A program made the position numbers and the translations under genes. Below are positions 8,370-16,578 of a stretch of 64,000 nt of DNA, piece after piece. Within the stretch, counting starts at the first letter, position 1. Each line of letters starts with the position of its first letter. The notes under the pieces are model-generated. The model was not told the DNA's origin. It made no database searches and was given only the letters and a program-made list of their open reading frames with translations. This DNA comes from an uncultured Dorea sp. (GTDB taxonomy: Bacteria; Bacillota; Clostridia; Lachnospirales; Lachnospiraceae): NCBI GenBank assembly GCA_910584575.1, contig CAJUBG010000008.1, forward strand, positions 19,942 through 83,941. The letters run 5' to 3'.

Positions 8370-9128
8370 ATGATTGCAGCGTTGATTTTGGGAAGGGGCG
8401 GCAGTGTTGGATTTCCCAATAAAAATATATACCCTGTAATGGGAAGAACTATGATGGAATATGCGGTTTTAGCTGCGCTGAATACAGAGGAAATTGATGA
8501 GATTTATGTGTCAACGGATTCGGAGGAAATAAAGACGATTGCCCAAAAATATGGGGTTTATATTATTGACAGGCCGGGTTACTTGTGTACAAAAGAGGCG
8601 TTGCATCAGGATGCAATGGTACATGGATATCATTTTATTAAAAATCAGGGTAAGGATATCGAATTTATTGTTCTGATGCAGTGTAATGCGCCATTTATTC
8701 TACCAGAGCAGTTAAAAGAGGGAATCTGTGTATTGAGAGCAAATGAGGAGTTTGATTCAGCGGCCACCGTTTCAAAATATAATATGTTTTCGCCGACTAG
8801 GGCAAGAAGAATTGGCGAGGATGGTCTGATCCATTCTTTTGTCCCGTTAGAAGCTCTTTATAACCTTGAAAAAATCAATTGCGATAAGGATTCACAGGGC
8901 GATGTATATTTTACGGACGGAACCTTTATTGTTCGTCCCCGCTGCCTGGAAAAGCTTGAAGAAGGAATGCTTCCTTATCAATGGATGGGGCAGAAGTCGT
9001 ATGCGATCATGAACTGGGCTGGCCTGGACGTTGATTTTTCATGGCAGGTTCCTCAGGTGGAGGTGTGGCTGAGAGAAAACGGATTTACGGAAGATACGCT
9101 GCCATATGAGAGGCGCCGCCATGTATGA
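8370..9128 (+). CDS. CMP-sugar-type cytidylyltransferase (NeuA/KdsB-like)
   Basis: 252-residue nucleotidyltransferase of the acylneuraminate/Kdo cytidylyltransferase type, expected to make a CMP-activated sugar or acid from CTP. The N-terminal motif is LGRGGSVGFPNKN, corresponding to the usual ARGGSKGIPxKN; the K after GGS is replaced by V. Other family features are IYVSTDSEEI, LMQCNAPFI (usual LQPTSPLR) and VYFTDGTFIV. The deviations from the canonical motifs suggest an unusual substrate. There is no sialic-acid or Kdo-type synthase (NeuB, KdsA) in the window. It overlaps the phosphatase gene that follows by 8 bases. Confidence 0.8.
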   Translation: MIAALILGRGGSVGFPNKNIYPVMGRTMMEYAVLAALNTEEIDEIYVSTDSEEIKTIAQKYGVYIIDRPGYLCTKEALHQDAMVHGYHFIKNQGKDIEFIVLMQCNAPFILPEQLKEGICVLRANEEFDSAATVSKYNMFSPTRARRIGEDGLIHSFVPLEALYNLEKINCDKDSQGDVYFTDGTFIVRPRCLEKLEEGMLPYQWMGQKSYAIMNWAGLDVDFSWQVPQVEVWLRENGFTEDTLPYERRRHV

Positions 9129-9885
9129 GAAAGAGTTGATGCTGGCAAAGCAGGCGGCGATAACGTCTGGAAAAGCTTTGAAGGAAAAAATATACATGGG
9201 AATTAACAGTTCGAGGGACAAAGATTTAAAGACAGCAGCCGATCAGATGAGTGAAAGAATCATTGTGGATACACTAAGCGTGACAGGATATTCAATCTTG
9301 TCGGAAGAAGCCGGTTTAATAGACGGGGTGCAGGACTATCGTTGGATTATTGACCCTTTGGATGGAACTGTGAATTACATAAAAGGAATGGATGAACTGA
9401 CCTGTGTTTCCATTGCTTTGTATCAAAATGTACAGCCGGTGCTTGGTGTTGTATATCGGTTTATGTCGGACGAGCTTATCTATGGTGTGGTCGGACTAGG
9501 CGCATTTAAGAATGACGAGAGGATTTTCCCGTCATCAGAAAAAAGAGTGGCTCAGGCAGTGATGGCGACGGGGTTTCCAGTAAAGAGAGATTACAGCACA
9601 AAAAGTCTTTCTTCTTTTATACAACAGGTGCAGAAGTTTAAAAAGGTGCGCATGTTGGGCGCAGCGGCGATAATGAGCTGCTTCGTTGCGGATGGTCGCA
9701 TGGATGCGTACTTTGAAGATGAGATCATGCTATGGGATATTGCTGCGGCAAAAGCAATCGTGGATGCGTCAGGCGGAATTACTGAGCTGGTTTTATTAAA
9801 TGAAAATAAATGTAATTATAAAGCGTTTGCAAATGAGGACCTGTGGAATGATTTTTGTAGTCAGGGATTAAATGGAATTGGATAA
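9121..9885 (+). CDS. Inositol-monophosphatase-family phosphatase
   Basis: 254-residue Mg-dependent sugar or polyol phosphatase. Metal-site motifs are present: SEEAG (E62, E63), WIIDPLDGTVNY (DPxDGT at 78-83), and LWDIAAAKAIV near residue 204, the C-terminal WDxAA motif. These are the canonical IMPase/FBPase/CysQ residues, so it is probably active. An ATG at 9106 also fits the frame but has no ribosome site; ATG at 9121 has GAGAGG about 8 bases upstream and is chosen. It overlaps the cytidylyltransferase, which argues for coupled translation and a joint pathway, for example dephosphorylating a bisphosphate or phosphorylated precursor before CMP activation. Confidence 0.85.
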   Translation: MYEKELMLAKQAAITSGKALKEKIYMGINSSRDKDLKTAADQMSERIIVDTLSVTGYSILSEEAGLIDGVQDYRWIIDPLDGTVNYIKGMDELTCVSIALYQNVQPVLGVVYRFMSDELIYGVVGLGAFKNDERIFPSSEKRVAQAVMATGFPVKRDYSTKSLSSFIQQVQKFKKVRMLGAAAIMSCFVADGRMDAYFEDEIMLWDIAAAKAIVDASGGITELVLLNENKCNYKAFANEDLWNDFCSQGLNGIG

Positions 9886-9898
9886 AAGGGGGATGGAA

Positions 9899-10486
9899 AT
9901 GGAACAAGAATTACTGGGATATTTTTCAGATATTCATATGGCGCTTTGTTCGTTGATTGTGACGGACGAGGAGGGAAAAGAGCTGACTCAGGAGGAAGGA
10001 ATGAGAAGATGGATTGGACGTATTAAGGAGGTTAGGAAAGCCTCTGGCTGTATATTTTTGTGTGGGAATGGAGCAAGCGCAGCGATGGCAGAGCATTTTT
10101 CACATGATTTCTTCCAAAATGCAAAAATCCGTACGGATACATGTTCGGAGACATCTCATATCACGGCGATAAGTAACGATATCGGTTATGAGAAGGTGTT
10201 TGCTTATCGAATTGAACGTCTAATCTCTGAGAAGGATCTGCTAATTACGATATCTTCATCAGGGAATTCACCCAGTGTAATAGAAGCAATAAAGGCGGCA
10301 AAGGAGAAGCGCGCGTTTGTATTGACTCTCTCCGGAAAGAAAAAGGAGAATTTGTCAAGGCAGATGGGGAAGCTTAATTTTTATGTCCCTTTAGAGACAT
10401 ATGGAATGGTAGAGTCAGCACATGCGGTTCTTCTTCATAGCGCGCTGGATTTATTTTTAGATGAGATGGAAGGAGGTCGGCATTGA
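9899..10486 (+). CDS. SIS-domain phosphosugar isomerase, GmhA-like
   Basis: SIS-fold protein of about 195 residues. IFLCGNGASAAMAEHFSHDF is the phosphosugar-binding loop found in sedoheptulose-7-phosphate isomerase (GmhA) and DiaA proteins; LLITISSSGNSPSVIEAI is the second SIS motif with the SSSGNSP phosphate loop; VESAHAVLLH matches the C-terminal helix that carries a catalytic His in GmhA. Family members interconvert aldose and ketose phosphates. The frame could start at 9872 or 9893; 9899 has AGGGGG at 6-base spacing and is preferred. Placed between the phosphatase and the hydroxyacid dehydrogenase with near-zero spacing, it probably supplies a phosphosugar to the CMP-activation branch. 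Confidence 0.8.
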   Translation: MEQELLGYFSDIHMALCSLIVTDEEGKELTQEEGMRRWIGRIKEVRKASGCIFLCGNGASAAMAEHFSHDFFQNAKIRTDTCSETSHITAISNDIGYEKVFAYRIERLISEKDLLITISSSGNSPSVIEAIKAAKEKRAFVLTLSGKKKENLSRQMGKLNFYVPLETYGMVESAHAVLLHSALDLFLDEMEGGRH

Positions 10487-11373
10487 TGAAGGTGGCAGTA
10501 GGCGCGTCGTCTTTTTCTCAGAGCAGTGACAAAGCGCTTCGTTTATTGGTGGATAAAGGGATTGAGGTCGTAAAAAACCCTTATGGAAGAAAAATGACAG
10601 TGGATGAGACCATTCGGCATCTGCAGGGGGCGGATGGTCTTTTGGCAGGTTTGGAGCTCCTAAATGAAGATGTGTTAAGTAAGACTCCTACGCTGAAAGC
10701 CATTGCACGAATCGGTATTGGAATGGATAACGTGGATATAGAAGCGGTAAAACGAAGGAAAATCGCGCTGTCAAACACACCGGATGCACCGACGGAGGCC
10801 GTAGCGGAGATGACTGTGGCCGCGTTGTTGGCGATTGGACATAGGCTGCTTCAGTGCAATGAGGAGATGCACCGCAATATTTGGAAAAAGCATATCGGAT
10901 TTGCTCTGAAAAACCTTAACGTGCTGTTGCTCGGATATGGGAGAATAGGGAAGCGTGTAAAATGTATGCTGAATGTTTTTGGAAGTAACATAGAGGTATA
11001 TGATGAATACCTGTCAGGATATGATACGGATTTGGAACAGAAATTGGCGTGGGCGGATGTGATTTCGCTTCATGCTTCAGGAAACGAAGAAGTTTTAACG
11101 CCAGAAAGGTTTGAGAAAATAAAAGATGGCGTTGTGATACTAAACAGTGCGAGAGGAGCGCTGATTAATGAGCAGGCGTTAGTAGAAGCATTGAGAAACG
11201 GAAGGGTATCCTATTTTTGGGGCGACGTATTCTGGCAGGAGCCTTATGAGGGAGAACTCCAGAAGATAGATAATGCGATTTTAACGCCGCATATTGCAAC
11301 CTATAATAGTTATTGCAGGGAAACAATGGAGGTAGAAGCGGTAGAAAATCTACTGCATGATTTGGAAATATAA
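10486..11373 (+). CDS. D-isomer-specific 2-hydroxyacid dehydrogenase
   Basis: 295-residue NAD-dependent dehydrogenase of the SerA/PGDH type. The substrate domain has RIGIGMDNVDIEA; the NAD-binding loop is LLLGYGRIGKRV; further catalytic features are ILNSARGALINEQAL (the conserved Arg) and LTPHIATYN (the conserved His, with the acidic partner in FWQEPYEG). Length and motif order are typical of a catalytic-core-only enzyme without an ACT domain. The ATG at 10486 overlaps the TGA of the SIS gene and is preceded by AGGAGG 9 bases away. Reduction or oxidation of a 2-keto/2-hydroxy acid fits a pathway to an acidic polysaccharide constituent, but the substrate is unknown. Confidence 0.82.
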   Translation: MKVAVGASSFSQSSDKALRLLVDKGIEVVKNPYGRKMTVDETIRHLQGADGLLAGLELLNEDVLSKTPTLKAIARIGIGMDNVDIEAVKRRKIALSNTPDAPTEAVAEMTVAALLAIGHRLLQCNEEMHRNIWKKHIGFALKNLNVLLLGYGRIGKRVKCMLNVFGSNIEVYDEYLSGYDTDLEQKLAWADVISLHASGNEEVLTPERFEKIKDGVVILNSARGALINEQALVEALRNGRVSYFWGDVFWQEPYEGELQKIDNAILTPHIATYNSYCRETMEVEAVENLLHDLEI

Positions 11374-11403
11374 AAGGCAAACAAATTGGAGGGAAATAAG
11401 CAA

Positions 11404-12750
11404 ATGAAAATTGCAGTTATCGGCACAGGCTATGTTGGACTGGTAACAGGTACTTGTTTTGCAAACATGGGCAACACGGTCTGGTGCGTAGATGTGGACG
11501 AGAAAAAGATAAAAAACTTAAAAAGCGGTATTATCCCAATTTATGAGCCAGGATTATCCGAGATGGTTTTAAATAATTTCAAACAGAGGAATCTAAACTT
11601 TACCACAAAAATACAGGAGGCATTGGAGATTTGTAATATTTGCTTCATAGCAGTTGGAACGCCAATGGGCGAGGATGGCAGCGCTGACCTGCATTATGTT
11701 CTTGACGTAGCGGAGAGTATCGGGAAGTCTATGTCCCATCATATGTATGTTGTAGATAAGTCTACTGTTCCAGTGGGGACGGCAGGGAAGGTGCGTATTC
11801 GGATACAGGAGGAGCTTAGTAAACGAAAGAGCAATCTGACCTTTGATGTTATTTCTAATCCAGAGTTTTTGAAAGAGGGAAATGCCATTTCTGACTGCAT
11901 GAAGCCGGACAGAATTGTAATTGGCATTGACAATGAAGGTGCAGAAGAAATAATGCGTGAATTGTATAAGCCTTATCTAATGAATACAGAGAATTTTATC
12001 GTAATGGATATTGCAAGCGCTGAAATGACGAAGTATGCAGCGAATTCAATGCTTGCCACAAAGATTTCTTTTATGAATGAGATATCCAATATTTGTGAGC
12101 GTGTTGGGGCGGATATTAATAAAATACGTAAAGGAATCGGAAGTGATAAACGTATTGGTTATTCTTTCATTTACCCTGGTTGTGGTTATGGAGGAAGTTG
12201 TTTTCCAAAAGATGTGAAGGCTCTTATTAAAACAGCCGGTGAATATGGCTACGGGGCACAACTCTTACAGTCTGTTGAGGAAGTAAACAATACACAAAAA
12301 TATGTGCTTGTGGAGAAAGTAAAACAGCGTTTTGGTGCGGATTTATCGGGGAAAGTATTTGCGGTATGGGGACTTGCCTTTAAGCCGGATACGGATGATA
12401 TGAGGGAATCAGCAGCAATTACCATTATAGCGGAGTTGACAGGGTTAGGTGCAGAAATACAGGCTTACGATCCGAAAGCAATGGACGAGGCAAGAGAATG
12501 TTATTTAAAGGGCAATGAAAGAGTTACATACTGCGAGAGCAAATATGACGCCTTGAAAGGTGCGGATGCACTTGTACTGGTGACAGAATGGAAGGAGTTT
12601 AGGAGTCCTGATTTTTATGAAATAAAGGAACGATTAAAGAATCCGGTCATTTTTGACGGAAGAAATCAGTACAGTGCAAAGAGTTTGGTAAAATATGGAT
12701 TGGACTATTATCAGATTGGAGTGAGACCCAGTGCGGAGGTTATGGCATGA
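11404..12750 (+). CDS. ugd: UDP-glucose 6-dehydrogenase
   Basis: 448-residue enzyme that oxidises UDP-glucose to UDP-glucuronate with two NAD. The N-terminal Rossmann motif is IAVIGTGYVGLVTG, followed by FIAVGTPMGEDG; the catalytic cysteine lies in GYGGSCFPKD (residue about 266), and the C-terminal UDP-binding domain has AFKPDTDDMRESA and the final FDGRNQY. All family landmarks are present at normal spacing. ATG 11404 has GGAGGG upstream; an upstream TTG in frame is not needed. The stop overlaps the ATG of the decarboxylase gene, which uses its product directly. Confidence 0.96.
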   Translation: MKIAVIGTGYVGLVTGTCFANMGNTVWCVDVDEKKIKNLKSGIIPIYEPGLSEMVLNNFKQRNLNFTTKIQEALEICNICFIAVGTPMGEDGSADLHYVLDVAESIGKSMSHHMYVVDKSTVPVGTAGKVRIRIQEELSKRKSNLTFDVISNPEFLKEGNAISDCMKPDRIVIGIDNEGAEEIMRELYKPYLMNTENFIVMDIASAEMTKYAANSMLATKISFMNEISNICERVGADINKIRKGIGSDKRIGYSFIYPGCGYGGSCFPKDVKALIKTAGEYGYGAQLLQSVEEVNNTQKYVLVEKVKQRFGADLSGKVFAVWGLAFKPDTDDMRESAAITIIAELTGLGAEIQAYDPKAMDEARECYLKGNERVTYCESKYDALKGADALVLVTEWKEFRSPDFYEIKERLKNPVIFDGRNQYSAKSLVKYGLDYYQIGVRPSAEVMA

Positions 12751-13694
12751 AACGTATTTTAGTGACGGGAGGCGCGGGATTTATCGGCTCGCATCTTTGT
12801 AAGAAACTGGTAGTCGAGGGGAATGATGTCATTTGTCTGGATAACTTTTTTACTGGTTCAAAAGATAATATTTGGAATCTAATGGATTATAAGAATTTTG
12901 AATTAATCCGTTATGACGTGACAGAAAAGCTGTTCGTCGAGGTTGACCAGATTTATAATCTGGCATGTCCTGCAAGCCCTGTGCATTATCAATATAACCC
13001 TATTAAAACAGCAAAGACTTCTGTGTATGGGGCGATGAATATGCTTGGACTTGCGAAGCGGGTCAATGCAAAGATATTACAGGCCAGTACCAGTGAAGTA
13101 TACGGAGACCCTCAGGTGCATCCGCAGCCGGAATCATACCGCGGCTGTGTCAATCCGATCGGTATCCGTTCATGTTATGATGAGGGGAAGCGGATGGCAG
13201 AGACGCTTTTCTTTGACTATCACAGGCAGCATAATGTAGACATTAAAGTTATCCGTATCTTCAACACCTATGGGCCAAATATGAATCCATATGATGGCAG
13301 AGTTGTATCCAACTTTATTGTGCAGGCTTTGAAAGGGGAGGATATTACCGTTTATGGAGAGGGAAGCCAGACACGAAGTTTCTGCTATGTGGATGACCTG
13401 GTGGACGGGATGTGCCGAATGATGGACAGCAGGGACGGCTTTACCGGACCGGTGAATCTTGGAAATCCAGGGGAGTTTACCATGTTAGAACTTGCGAAGA
13501 AGGTTATTGGCCTTACAGGAAGCAGTTCGGGGATTGTACATAGACCGCTGCCATTGGATGATCCGACACAGAGAAAACCTATCATCGAGCTGGCAAAGAA
13601 AGAACTTGGATGGGAGCCGCTTATTATGCTGGAAGATGGATTGAAGCGCACGATAGATTATTTTGAGCAAGCGTTGCGGAAAGAAAAAGCATGA
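12747..13694 (+). CDS. uxs: UDP-glucuronate decarboxylase (UDP-xylose synthase)
   Basis: 315-residue extended SDR that converts UDP-glucuronate to UDP-xylose through a 4-keto intermediate. Motifs: VTGGAGFIGSHL for NAD binding, CLDNFFTGSKDNI, YNLACPASPVHYQ (a signature of UDP-xylose synthases), STSEVYGDP, the catalytic RSCYDEGKR (YxxxK), and RIFNTYGPNM. It overlaps the preceding ugd gene by four bases (ATGA) and the following SDR gene in the same way, so the three form one translational unit. The expected product is UDP-xylose for a pentose-containing surface polymer. Confidence 0.93.
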   Translation: MKRILVTGGAGFIGSHLCKKLVVEGNDVICLDNFFTGSKDNIWNLMDYKNFELIRYDVTEKLFVEVDQIYNLACPASPVHYQYNPIKTAKTSVYGAMNMLGLAKRVNAKILQASTSEVYGDPQVHPQPESYRGCVNPIGIRSCYDEGKRMAETLFFDYHRQHNVDIKVIRIFNTYGPNMNPYDGRVVSNFIVQALKGEDITVYGEGSQTRSFCYVDDLVDGMCRMMDSRDGFTGPVNLGNPGEFTMLELAKKVIGLTGSSSGIVHRPLPLDDPTQRKPIIELAKKELGWEPLIMLEDGLKRTIDYFEQALRKEKA

Positions 13695-14653
13695 ATACAT
13701 ATCTAATTACGGGTGCAACAGGTTATATAGGATCTATGCTGGTAAAGCACATAAAAGAGACTGACGAAAAGGCAGATATAACGGCTCTTGTGCGCAGCAG
13801 AGTGAAAGCGGAAAAGGTATTACCCCATAATGTGCAGATTGCAGAGGCAGATTTAACCGGCAGGGAAAAACTGGCGACGCTAAATCTGGACTGCGATTAT
13901 CTGATTCACTGCGCTTCTGTTACTGCATCTGCCAAAATGCTCTCCCATCCTGTGGAGGTGACAGAGAGCATTGTCAACACGACGCAGAATATTTTAGAAT
14001 TTGCAAGGCAATGTAAGATTAAAAGTATGGTATACCTCTCAAGCATGGAGGTGTACGGGAGTATTGAATGTCCGGCAGGGCACCGTGCCACGGAGTATGA
14101 AGCTTCGCGGGGGACGGTAGAGCTGTTGGCTTCCCGAAGTTGTTATCCTTTAGGCAAACGTATGGCGGAAAATATCTGCTACGCTTATTTTAAAGAATAT
14201 AATGTTCCGGTAAAAATTGCCCGCCTCGCACAGACTTTCGGAGAAGGAGTTCCGGCTTCAGATAAACGCGTTTTCGCCCAGTTTGCCAGGGCTGTCAAGG
14301 AAGGGCGCGATATCGTGCTTCATACACAGGGACGTTCAATGGGAAATTACTGCGGTATTCATGACGCCATATCTGGGATTATGGCCATTTTGGAAAAGGG
14401 AGCCGATGGGGAAGCCTACAATATAGTAAATGAAGCTAATACCATGACAATCCGGCAGATGGCGGAGTTTGCGGCGGACAAAATGGCGGGTGGCAGGATT
14501 CATGTGAAATATGATATAGCAGATGATGACCGGTATGGTTATGCGGCTGATACGGCGCTTCGCCTGTCAGGGGAGAAGCTTATGGCTCTGGGGTGGAAGC
14601 CGCAGGAGGATATGGGGAATATGTATTCACAACTCATTAAGGAAATGGAATAA
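13691..14653 (+). CDS. NAD-dependent epimerase/dehydratase (extended SDR)
   Basis: 320-residue SDR with YLITGATGYIGSMLVKH at the N-terminus, the serine of the triad in YLSSMEVYG, the catalytic YPLGKRMAE (YxxxK), and IHDAISGI near the C-terminal substrate domain. It directly follows the UDP-xylose synthase with ATGA overlap, so UDP-xylose or its 4-keto intermediate is a reasonable substrate (for instance 4-epimerisation to UDP-arabinose), but the sequence alone does not distinguish epimerase, reductase and dehydratase. It is the last gene of the polysaccharide cluster. Confidence 0.85.
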   Translation: MNTYLITGATGYIGSMLVKHIKETDEKADITALVRSRVKAEKVLPHNVQIAEADLTGREKLATLNLDCDYLIHCASVTASAKMLSHPVEVTESIVNTTQNILEFARQCKIKSMVYLSSMEVYGSIECPAGHRATEYEASRGTVELLASRSCYPLGKRMAENICYAYFKEYNVPVKIARLAQTFGEGVPASDKRVFAQFARAVKEGRDIVLHTQGRSMGNYCGIHDAISGIMAILEKGADGEAYNIVNEANTMTIRQMAEFAADKMAGGRIHVKYDIADDDRYGYAADTALRLSGEKLMALGWKPQEDMGNMYSQLIKEME

Positions 14654-14666
14654 AAAATCAAAAATC

Positions 14667-14689
14667 GGCACCGTATAACTGACGGTGCC
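14667..14689 (-). terminator. Hairpin between convergent genes, minus-strand terminator
   Basis: Perfect 8-bp arms GGCACCGT/ACGGTGCC. Read on the minus strand the stem is followed by a T-rich run (complement of the A-rich 14652-14665), so it is a good intrinsic terminator for the small gene at 14726-14893. On the plus strand only CCCCAAAA follows, which is a poor terminator for the polysaccharide operon. Confidence 0.7.
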
Positions 14690-14725
14690 TCCCCAAAACA
14701 GATATTCGCTTCTCTTGTTATGTCA

Positions 14726-14893
14726 TTATTCTAACGGCGGCTTTTGATAAAGTTTTCGTTCAATACATTTTTTTTCAAATGCAATCTGCGCTTTTAATTT
14801 TTCATGTCCGCCGTCTCGGTCGGCCATTTCCAAACGTTCTAATAAATCTAAGATATTTAATAAGTTGATATTGATTTCTTTTTCGCCCGGCAT
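14726..14893 (-). CDS. Small conserved protein (55 aa), paralogue of the one at 30550-30726
   Basis: ATG at 14893 is preceded on the minus strand by GTGAGGTGAG, and TAA lies at 14728-14726. The protein is rich in Leu, Glu and Lys and probably all-helical: LLNILDLLERLEMAD, a short DGGHEK turn, then FEKKCIERKLYQKPPLE. It aligns with the protein at 30550-30726 through L-L-LL-R-E, then FE, IE, KLYQ, P and L at matching spacing. The promoter is also shared (14936-14964). There is no signal peptide or membrane segment. The function is unknown; similar short helical proteins may be regulators or protein-binding adaptors. Confidence 0.8.
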   Translation of the reverse strand: MPGEKEININLLNILDLLERLEMADRDGGHEKLKAQIAFEKKCIERKLYQKPPLE

Positions 14894-14935
14894 ATTCTCA
14901 CCTCACTTCTAAAGTACCATTTATATCGTACTTTC

Positions 14936-14964
14936 ATTATATCAATTGGTGATTGAGGTGTAAA
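14936..14964 (-). promoter_or_regulatory. Promoter with spacer dyad for the small gene at 14726-14893
   Basis: On the minus strand: TTTACA (14964-14959), 17-base spacer, TATAAT (14941-14936). The spacer contains the inverted repeat CAAT-CACCA-ATTG (14955-14943). The same arrangement with nearly identical bases precedes the paralogous gene at 30478-30506. A dyad between -35 and -10 is a classical repressor position. Confidence 0.8.
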
Positions 14965-14997
14965 GCCTCTGCTAAACTATAATTGAATAATGATTTT

Positions 14998-15026
14998 TTT
15001 AGATTTCTTTATACTTTCCTTATAAT
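14998..15026 (+). promoter_or_regulatory. Candidate promoter of the immunity ABC operon
   Basis: TATAAT at 15021-15026 with a weak -35 (TTTAGA, 14998-15003) at 17 bases. A good -10 with a poor -35 is what one expects from a promoter that needs an activator such as the response regulator encoded downstream. The leader to the first ATG would be about 80 bases. Confidence 0.5.
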
Positions 15027-15050
15027 TCCCCCTTATTCTTATCTTGTAGT

Positions 15051-15086
15051 TCAGTGACAGATATATCTGTCCAGACAGAACACTGA
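15051..15086 (+). promoter_or_regulatory. Nested inverted repeats in the leader of the immunity ABC operon
   Basis: A perfect 14-bp palindrome ACAGATATATCTGT (15057-15070) lies inside a wider pair TCAGTG/CACTGA (15051-15056 with 15081-15086). It is just upstream of the ribosome site of the ABC ATPase. It may be an operator or a leader hairpin; the binding protein is not known. Confidence 0.5.
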
Positions 15087-15112
15087 CAAGCGGGAAGTAA
15101 GGAGGAAACCAC

Positions 15113-15811
15113 ATGAATCAAAATATCTTAGAGACAAAATGTCTAACCAAATCTTTTAAAAATCACCACGCTGTTAATCGTATTTCTTTGGAGGTGCCGA
15201 AGAACTGCGTATACGGACTTCTTGGCCCCAACGGCGCAGGAAAATCCACCCTTTTAAAAATGCTGACAGGAATCCTGCGCCCCACAGACGGGCAGATTTT
15301 CTTTGACGGCCATGCATGGAGTAGGAATGACCTTAAGGACATCGGCGCCTTAATCGAGACGCCGCCCGTATATGAGAACCTGACGGCATGGGAGAACCTG
15401 AAAGTCCGCGCATTGATGCTTCATATACCGGATAAAAGAATCCAGAAGGTATTGGAAATAGTAGATTTGGCAAATACAGGAAAAAAGAAGGCAGGCGCGT
15501 TTTCCTTAGGGATGAAGCAGCGGCTTGGAATCGGGATTGCCCTTCTCGCCAATCCAAGGCTTCTAATCCTCGACGAGCCGGTCAACGGACTTGACCCTAT
15601 CGGCATCCAGGATCTGCGGCAGATGATACGTAGGTTCCCTGAAAATGGTATCACTGTCATCGTGTCCAGCCATATATTAAGCGAGATTGCAAAGACAGCC
15701 GACCATATCGGAATTATCATAAACGGCGTACTGGGATACCAGGGCGGTATGCCGGAGGATGCCTGTCTGGAAGAATTATTCATGAAGATTGCGGCAAAGG
15801 AGGGGAGATAG
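15113..15811 (+). CDS. Lantibiotic-protection-type ABC transporter, ATP-binding subunit (LanF/MutF-like)
   Basis: 232-residue ABC ATPase. Walker A is GPNGAGKST, the signature is FSLGMKQRL, Walker B is LLILDEP, with SSHILSEI for the H-loop. The Q-loop region reads LIETPPVYENLTAWENL, where a Glu (in LIETP) stands in the usual Gln position; an E-loop is characteristic of lantibiotic-immunity (LanF) ATPases. Two permease genes follow with zero and two bases between, then a two-component system, the usual LanFEG-RK order. No lantibiotic precursor or modification gene is visible, so it probably protects against peptides made by others. Start ATG follows AAGGAGG. Confidence 0.9.
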   Translation: MNQNILETKCLTKSFKNHHAVNRISLEVPKNCVYGLLGPNGAGKSTLLKMLTGILRPTDGQIFFDGHAWSRNDLKDIGALIETPPVYENLTAWENLKVRALMLHIPDKRIQKVLEIVDLANTGKKKAGAFSLGMKQRLGIGIALLANPRLLILDEPVNGLDPIGIQDLRQMIRRFPENGITVIVSSHILSEIAKTADHIGIIINGVLGYQGGMPEDACLEELFMKIAAKEGR

Positions 15812-16576
15812 ATGAGAGAATATTTTCTTGCGGAAAGGTTGAAGAACCGTCACACCTATACGGAAAAACTGACGGTGATTATGCCCATGGCAGCGGTGTG
15901 CCTGTCTGGTTGGCTTACGAGGGATTATTTCATCATTGACAGTTACAACTGGTGGTATATGGTTCTGTTTCCGGCAATGCTTGCGCTTATCTGTGCCTCT
16001 GTGGGGAACCGCGATAAGAAAATGGGAGACCGTTCAATCCGTGTCCTGCCTGTGGAAATGGGGGCTGTCTGGGACGGAAAAATATTGTACGGCATCCAGT
16101 GTATGGGGATTTCCCTGTTGGTGTTTATGGCAGCGGCGATAATAGTCAGCATGGGGCTTACGCGGATTGCGCATCAGGTATTTCCCATTAATCCGTCGGT
16201 GGAAGAACAGCTTCTGGCGGTAGTGGTCTTATTTGTGACGTCTCTGTGGCAGATTCCCTTCTGCCTGTTTTTACAGCAGGCGGCGGGCGTATTCCCAATG
16301 ATACTGCTTCATTTGGGAAGTTATCTCATAACAGCAGTCGAGCTATCGCTTCATCCGTTTTTTATGGCTCTGCCAGGAGGCATTACGGCAAGGCTTTTGT
16401 GTATCATCTTAAAAATCCTTCCCAATGGGCTGGTGGCAAAGCCAGGAAGTTTGACCTTCACACAGGAATTATTGGACTTATGGGGACTTCCAGTGGGAAT
16501 AGGGGCTTCTATCCTGTGGTTTTCCCTGTTCTGGGCCATCAGCCGTAAGTGGTTTGAAAGGCAGGTGGAGAAGTAG
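15812..16576 (+). CDS. Lantibiotic-immunity ABC transporter permease (LanE/MutE-like)
   Basis: 254-residue membrane protein with about six hydrophobic segments: near residues 20-36, 45-62, 95-115, 132-155, 160-185 and 225-245. It begins with REYFLAERLKNRHTYTEK, a cytoplasmic N-terminal helix typical of this permease family, and starts immediately after the ATPase stop codon. Together with the next protein it would form the transmembrane part of a pump that removes lantibiotic-type peptides from the membrane. The assignment rests mainly on gene order and topology. Confidence 0.82.
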   Translation: MREYFLAERLKNRHTYTEKLTVIMPMAAVCLSGWLTRDYFIIDSYNWWYMVLFPAMLALICASVGNRDKKMGDRSIRVLPVEMGAVWDGKILYGIQCMGISLLVFMAAAIIVSMGLTRIAHQVFPINPSVEEQLLAVVVLFVTSLWQIPFCLFLQQAAGVFPMILLHLGSYLITAVELSLHPFFMALPGGITARLLCIILKILPNGLVAKPGSLTFTQELLDLWGLPVGIGASILWFSLFWAISRKWFERQVEK

Positions 16577-16578
16577 AG

